NCBI GenBank assembly: GCA_041725895.1
Contig: JBGRQA010000024.1
Coordinates: forward strand, 34,375-98,374
From: JBGRQA01 sp041725895
GTDB taxonomy: Bacteria; Bacteroidota; Bacteroidia; Bacteroidales; Marinifilaceae
Length of the DNA: 64,000 nucleotides
Reading direction: 5' to 3'
The notes below the pieces were generated by a model. It did no database searches. It saw only the letters and a program-made list of their open reading frames with translations, and was not told the origin of the DNA. The position numbers and the translations under genes are program-made. Below are positions 60,760-64,000 of the stretch, piece by piece (positions within the stretch are counted from its first letter, which is position 1; the number at the start of each line of letters is the position of its first letter).

Positions 60760-62019
60760 CTATTTGGTATTAAATCCTCCGGAGAAAATAAGACCTCCAA
60801 TAACACCCATAAGTATATAGGCAATTTGCAATCCCAGATTCCCTGCATTTTCCATAGGCGACCCCAAAAACACCGTACTTATCCCGATAAAAGCTTTACT
60901 ACCCGGAACCAGCATGATAATGCCCTGTGTAATGAAAACATGTCGTGGAGAACGGGTGATATGAGAGAATAGATTACTCACCAAAACAACTGCAATACTC
61001 CCCAGGAATGTGCTTATCAGAATCCCCGAAAACGAAAGCAGAACCGTTACGCCATAACTAATAATACTCGTTAGTACACCGTACAGCATATCCTTTCTTC
61101 GAACCTGGAAAATAGGCAGTAAACAAGCCGAAAGCAGAGGTATTGCCAGGTAACCCAGCCAGACAGGTAAATTTCCGGCGACAGGACCTATATTCACATC
61201 AAAAAACAGGGGAAGTACCGACAAGCCCAATAGAGTTCCAAAAAACTGCTTAAAAAGCGAAATAAAGGCATCAAACAATTTTGCAGACCCCGACACAAGG
61301 CTTCTGTAAGTAATTTCCTCCAACGCGGTAGTAATAGCCAAACCGGGAATAAAAATAATGATAGCCGACAATATTGTGAGAGGAATATTAAGACTGGGCA
61401 ACCATAAGGAAAGTACCCCAATCATTAAGGTGACAACAAAAGACGCCAAAGCCTCCAATGTATTGTTCACAAAGGATGACTTTAAAGACAGGTAGGTAAA
61501 ACCATAAACAACTCCTCCCATTAGAGTTGCAACCGCACAAGACACCCAGTTGGTCCCTAAAAGCAAACTAAAAGATCCTGCCCCCAGGGCAAAAGCCAAA
61601 GTCAGGATCAGATGATTCACATTTTTCGATTGCTTGTAAACCATCCGCAATTGAAGACTTGCCTCCTCAAAATCCATCTTGTCTGCCAAAACCTGGTCAG
61701 TGATTTCAACCGATCGGGACAAAGCCCCCAAATTCAACCCTCCTGGTGACACGCTCTCGATGTGATTGTACGATTCATCCTCGTTATCACTGTAAAAAAC
61801 GTAGTTAATCCAGGTTGGGGAATCCATAAAACTCCCACGAATGCCTTTTGTTTTGGCAACCTGGGTCAAATAGATCTGAATTTTATGGGAAGGAACGCCA
61901 TAGATGTGCAAAGCTCTTCCCAGCTGTATAATAAACTGATATTGTTTTGGGATTTTCAATTGTTCCGTTCTTTTTTTTAGCAGTGCAAATATAGATAGTA
62001 CTTTGATTGCAGAGAGCAA
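60760..62019 (-). CDS. ThrE-type threonine/serine exporter
   Basis: 419 aa, fused ThrE domain (DUF1212-like, N-terminal part with ALHIYGVPSHKIQIYLTQVA) and C-terminal ThrE_2-like domain; about ten helices. Exports Thr/Ser in related systems. There is no ATG between the upstream stop and the conserved region, so translation must begin at a TTG, either at 62019 or the later in-frame TTG before KIPKQYQF. Start therefore uncertain. Confidence 0.8.
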   Translation of the reverse strand: MLSAIKVLSIFALLKKRTEQLKIPKQYQFIIQLGRALHIYGVPSHKIQIYLTQVAKTKGIRGSFMDSPTWINYVFYSDNEDESYNHIESVSPGGLNLGALSRSVEITDQVLADKMDFEEASLQLRMVYKQSKNVNHLILTLAFALGAGSFSLLLGTNWVSCAVATLMGGVVYGFTYLSLKSSFVNNTLEALASFVVTLMIGVLSLWLPSLNIPLTILSAIIIFIPGLAITTALEEITYRSLVSGSAKLFDAFISLFKQFFGTLLGLSVLPLFFDVNIGPVAGNLPVWLGYLAIPLLSACLLPIFQVRRKDMLYGVLTSIISYGVTVLLSFSGILISTFLGSIAVVLVSNLFSHITRSPRHVFITQGIIMLVPGSKAFIGISTVFLGSPMENAGNLGLQIAYILMGVIGGLIFSGGFNTK

Positions 62020-63099
62020 AAAATGAAAATTATATCAATCGACAACACGATTTTTTTTTGTCTCCATTGCACCAATCGTGGGAATAAAGGAAAAGGTAAC
62101 GGAACACATTCCATTTCACAAAACAGGCACAACAACAATTGTATTATACAAAAGCCGCAAAACAGATTCGCAAAAACACTTCCTTTGCCCTAACCTTCAG
62201 CTATTTTTGACCTTTTCGTAACCGACTGCAACTCGTTTCGTGGTCCTTTAATCTTATTTCCTTTAACAATAAATAGTTTAAAACATACCAAACCCTCTTT
62301 TTTTTATGTAACATTCAAAAAAAGAGGGTAATTTGCGTGGGACATTTTTTGTCCCTTTAAAACTAAATTTCGTTCCAATGCACCCCATCCTCCAATAAGC
62401 ATTAACCCTCTGCAAAACACACAGATACCCTCGTAATAAAATAACTCCCATCCGCAAAATACAGAGCTCAATTTTCCTATTACGAGCCTCAATTTTCGGA
62501 AGATGGAGCTATTTCTTATAAAAATGGAGCCCCTTCCGGAAAAAACAGACCACCTCCTGGAGAAAATTGATTTCCATTTTAGAAAAATGCTCTTCCATTT
62601 TTTCAAGATGGAAGTCGATCTCGACAAAATGGCACTCCTTTTTGCAAAGATGGAAGTGTGTATAGGTGGGAATAATAATATTTTCACCCACCTATTACTT
62701 AACATTAAAATCAACGATAAAATAATTCCTGGCGAAACTTAGCTTTTTTAAGTCAACATGTAATTTTCGAGACATATCTCTTTACTCTTTACATCTCCCT
62801 TAAGCCACAACCTACTGATAAATTGAAAATTCGACACCATCATTTAAAGTTTTGGGCACAAACAATTTATTACCACAAAGAGAGATCATCATCTTCACTG
62901 TCTACTAACAAGTTACGGCAACTAAGAACCAAACCTTAACATATTTGAATTATCAACCTACTAAATACCGGATAAAGCAGTTGCTTCCTGGTAAACATTT
63001 TATAACAGCTAACTTTTTTTTTGAAAAGCCACTTATATCGTCTAACTTAATTACAGGATATCGAACAGGAATTTCCAAACAATTTAATAATCTAGAGAC
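62020..63099. other. Long non-coding stretch between the ThrE exporter and the 63100 gene
   Basis: Over 1 kb with no gene I support. It contains the 21-bp periodic repeat listed separately (62410-62667). Several poly-A/T tracts occur near 62041-62060, 62291-62345 and 63000-63025. Open frames that overlap the repeat on both strands are by-products of the repeat. Confidence 0.5.
62410..62667. repeat. Degenerate 21-bp periodic array (heptad-coding)
   Basis: From 62500 to 62667 the triplet AAG or AAA followed by ATG, ATT or ACA returns every 21 bases for eight units without an indel. Sequence between is diverged. In the plus-strand frame it would read KMELFLI-KMEPLPE-KTDHLLE-type heptads; the minus-strand frame also repeats. 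CTCAATTTT at the same period extends the pattern upstream to about 62460, more weakly to 62410. Confidence 0.7.
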
Positions 63100-63732
63100 A
63101 TGACATCCTTCAGAAAGGTAAACAGCTACATCAAAACAAATTTGGAAGAAATTGCTTGCAAGTGCAGGAACTACATCAATAAAATTCCCCTGTATTTTGA
63201 ACTCCTAAAGCAGACTCCGGAGCAAAAAGATAGCGACATTGAGGTTATGCAGAGATTCCTGGATGCCCAAAAGGAACATAACGAACTCAAGATCCGCTTA
63301 AAAGTGGCCAATAGCAATTTGAGGAACTGCAAAGTACAAGTACAGAAACTGGCAGCTCAACGCAAACAGGAGTTTTCCATTCTACCGGAGTTCACCCGTG
63401 ATATTTGCGAAGACCTGGGGTTACAATCCCACACTGTGATCGTCGAGACCAGTGCTTTAAAGCCCAGGTTACGGGTAACAGCGGAAGGGAATACCCCGAT
63501 ACTGAGATTTATCAAAAAGAGAACCGATGGCGTTCGCATCTACCGAAGAATCAATCACCAGGGGCACTTCGTATTTTTGGATGTATGCACCACCGGAAAA
63601 TACATTGACAGAACCCCCAATGCCGACCTCAACACTAAGGAGATTCGTGAGTACTATGCTACCTACATCCTGAAAGGGGAACTAGTGGGAAAAGACTCTG
63701 AAATCTGCGATGTGATTGTGAAAGACAGCTGA
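63100..63732 (+). CDS. Hypothetical protein with coiled-coil N-terminal half
   Basis: 210 aa, not recognised. The first ~100 residues are charged and helical (MQRFLDAQKEHNELKIRLKV and following KVQVQKLAAQRKQEF), consistent with a coiled coil. The second half has a beta-like pattern (TVIVETSALKPRLRVTAEGN, ILRFIKKRTDGVRIYRR, HFVFLDVCTTGKYIDR). No signal peptide. It ends 145 bases before the foldback repeat at the window edge. No partner gene is visible. Confidence 0.5.
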   Translation: MTSFRKVNSYIKTNLEEIACKCRNYINKIPLYFELLKQTPEQKDSDIEVMQRFLDAQKEHNELKIRLKVANSNLRNCKVQVQKLAAQRKQEFSILPEFTRDICEDLGLQSHTVIVETSALKPRLRVTAEGNTPILRFIKKRTDGVRIYRRINHQGHFVFLDVCTTGKYIDRTPNADLNTKEIREYYATYILKGELVGKDSEICDVIVKDS

Positions 63733-63876
63733 TTGTCGAACCTACTCCTCCAATATAAAAAATTACATACCAAAAGAATTGCTCTTTCTTTGGGATTCGT
63801 AACTCTTTAAACTACCGGTCAATTTTCCTTGAGTTACCTTACATTCTTTCCCTACTAAAAAAGTTCTTAATGCAAA

Positions 63877-64000
63877 AAGAGGGTGTCCAAGAATGATAAA
63901 AATCTCGAATACATGTCATCCTGTAACGTAGTTCGGCAAAGCCCATTTATTTCAGGATCTCATTACTAATAGTTAACAGATTCTGAACCGAGTTTACGAG
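63877..64000. repeat. Foldback repeat, second copy (inverted, cut by window end)
   Basis: Reverse complement of the element at 36325-36488 over its right half: CTCGTAAACTCGGTTCAGAA and the following GAATCTGTTAACTATTAGTA are shared, then GATCCTGAAATAAAT and, at the other end, CACCCTCTTTTT. The middle differs (TGGGCTTTGCCGAACTACG replaces a short segment). Confidence 0.85.

Noticed and set aside
62304..62742. Two opposite open frames in the 21-bp periodic region
   Set aside because: Repeat-driven; low complexity, no start signals and no homology recognised.

Overview
The window looks like a chromosomal segment of an anaerobic or facultative Bacteroidota, most likely a marine Bacteroidales/Marinilabiliales-type organism. 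The clues are AT-rich intergenic DNA, Bacteroidota promoters (TTTG-N19-TAnnTTTG; a perfect example lies at 2078-2048 on the minus strand), an arginine operon of the Bacteroidota order, RAYT/IS200-type repeats built on GTCCCTACGGGAC, and a TolB/beta-barrel outer-membrane protein. Assignment below phylum is inference. No rRNA, tRNA or CRISPR was found.

Layout. 1-6.6 kb: a PAP2 phosphatase and a membrane-anchored AraC regulator on the minus strand, then a cobalamin riboswitch controlling cbiA-cbiM-cbiN-cbiQ-cbiO (corrin amidation and cobalt import). 6.6-16 kb: housekeeping genes (fructosamine kinase, LMW phosphatase, zinc ribbon). Next comes a cysteine operon (cysE-cysK) preceded by a leader peptide with 13 Cys codons and a terminator. 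An M20 amidohydrolase, a VOC protein and two MacB/FtsX-type permeases follow. 16.7-33.5 kb: a hydrogenase island. It holds an Mvh-type [NiFe] hydrogenase (large, small and MvhD subunits) in one operon with two different HdrA-like flavoproteins and a QmoC-like (HdrC+HdrE) membrane subunit, but no HdrB. The maturation protease, hypF-C-D-E-A-B and a Ni/Co-type transporter complete the set. Arrays of exact or near-exact 42-bp tandem repeats lie on both sides, and an IS200-like element with its repeats has rearranged the hypC-hypD junction. 34-41 kb: rsgA, a methyltransferase, a large outer-membrane protein, small hypotheticals and a frameshifted DUF429 gene. 41-54.2 kb: arginine/carbamoyl-phosphate genes (GNAT-argG-argC-argD-argB-argE-argH, then carA-carB). 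54-64 kb: transporters, a DEAD-box helicase, small conserved genes and repeats.

Two regulatory and metabolic systems stand out. First, the arginine operon is preceded by four tandem short ORFs, each with a cluster of Arg codons. The first three are each followed by a strong intrinsic terminator, and the second and third show competing antiterminator pairings. This resembles a serial ribosome-mediated attenuator. Second, the hydrogenase operon appears to join a soluble Mvh hydrogenase to a Qmo-like membrane module. That suggests H2/ferredoxin/menaquinone electron transfer, possibly with flavin-based bifurcation, rather than heterodisulfide reduction. Pairings were read by eye and were not folded computationally; functions are family-based inferences.
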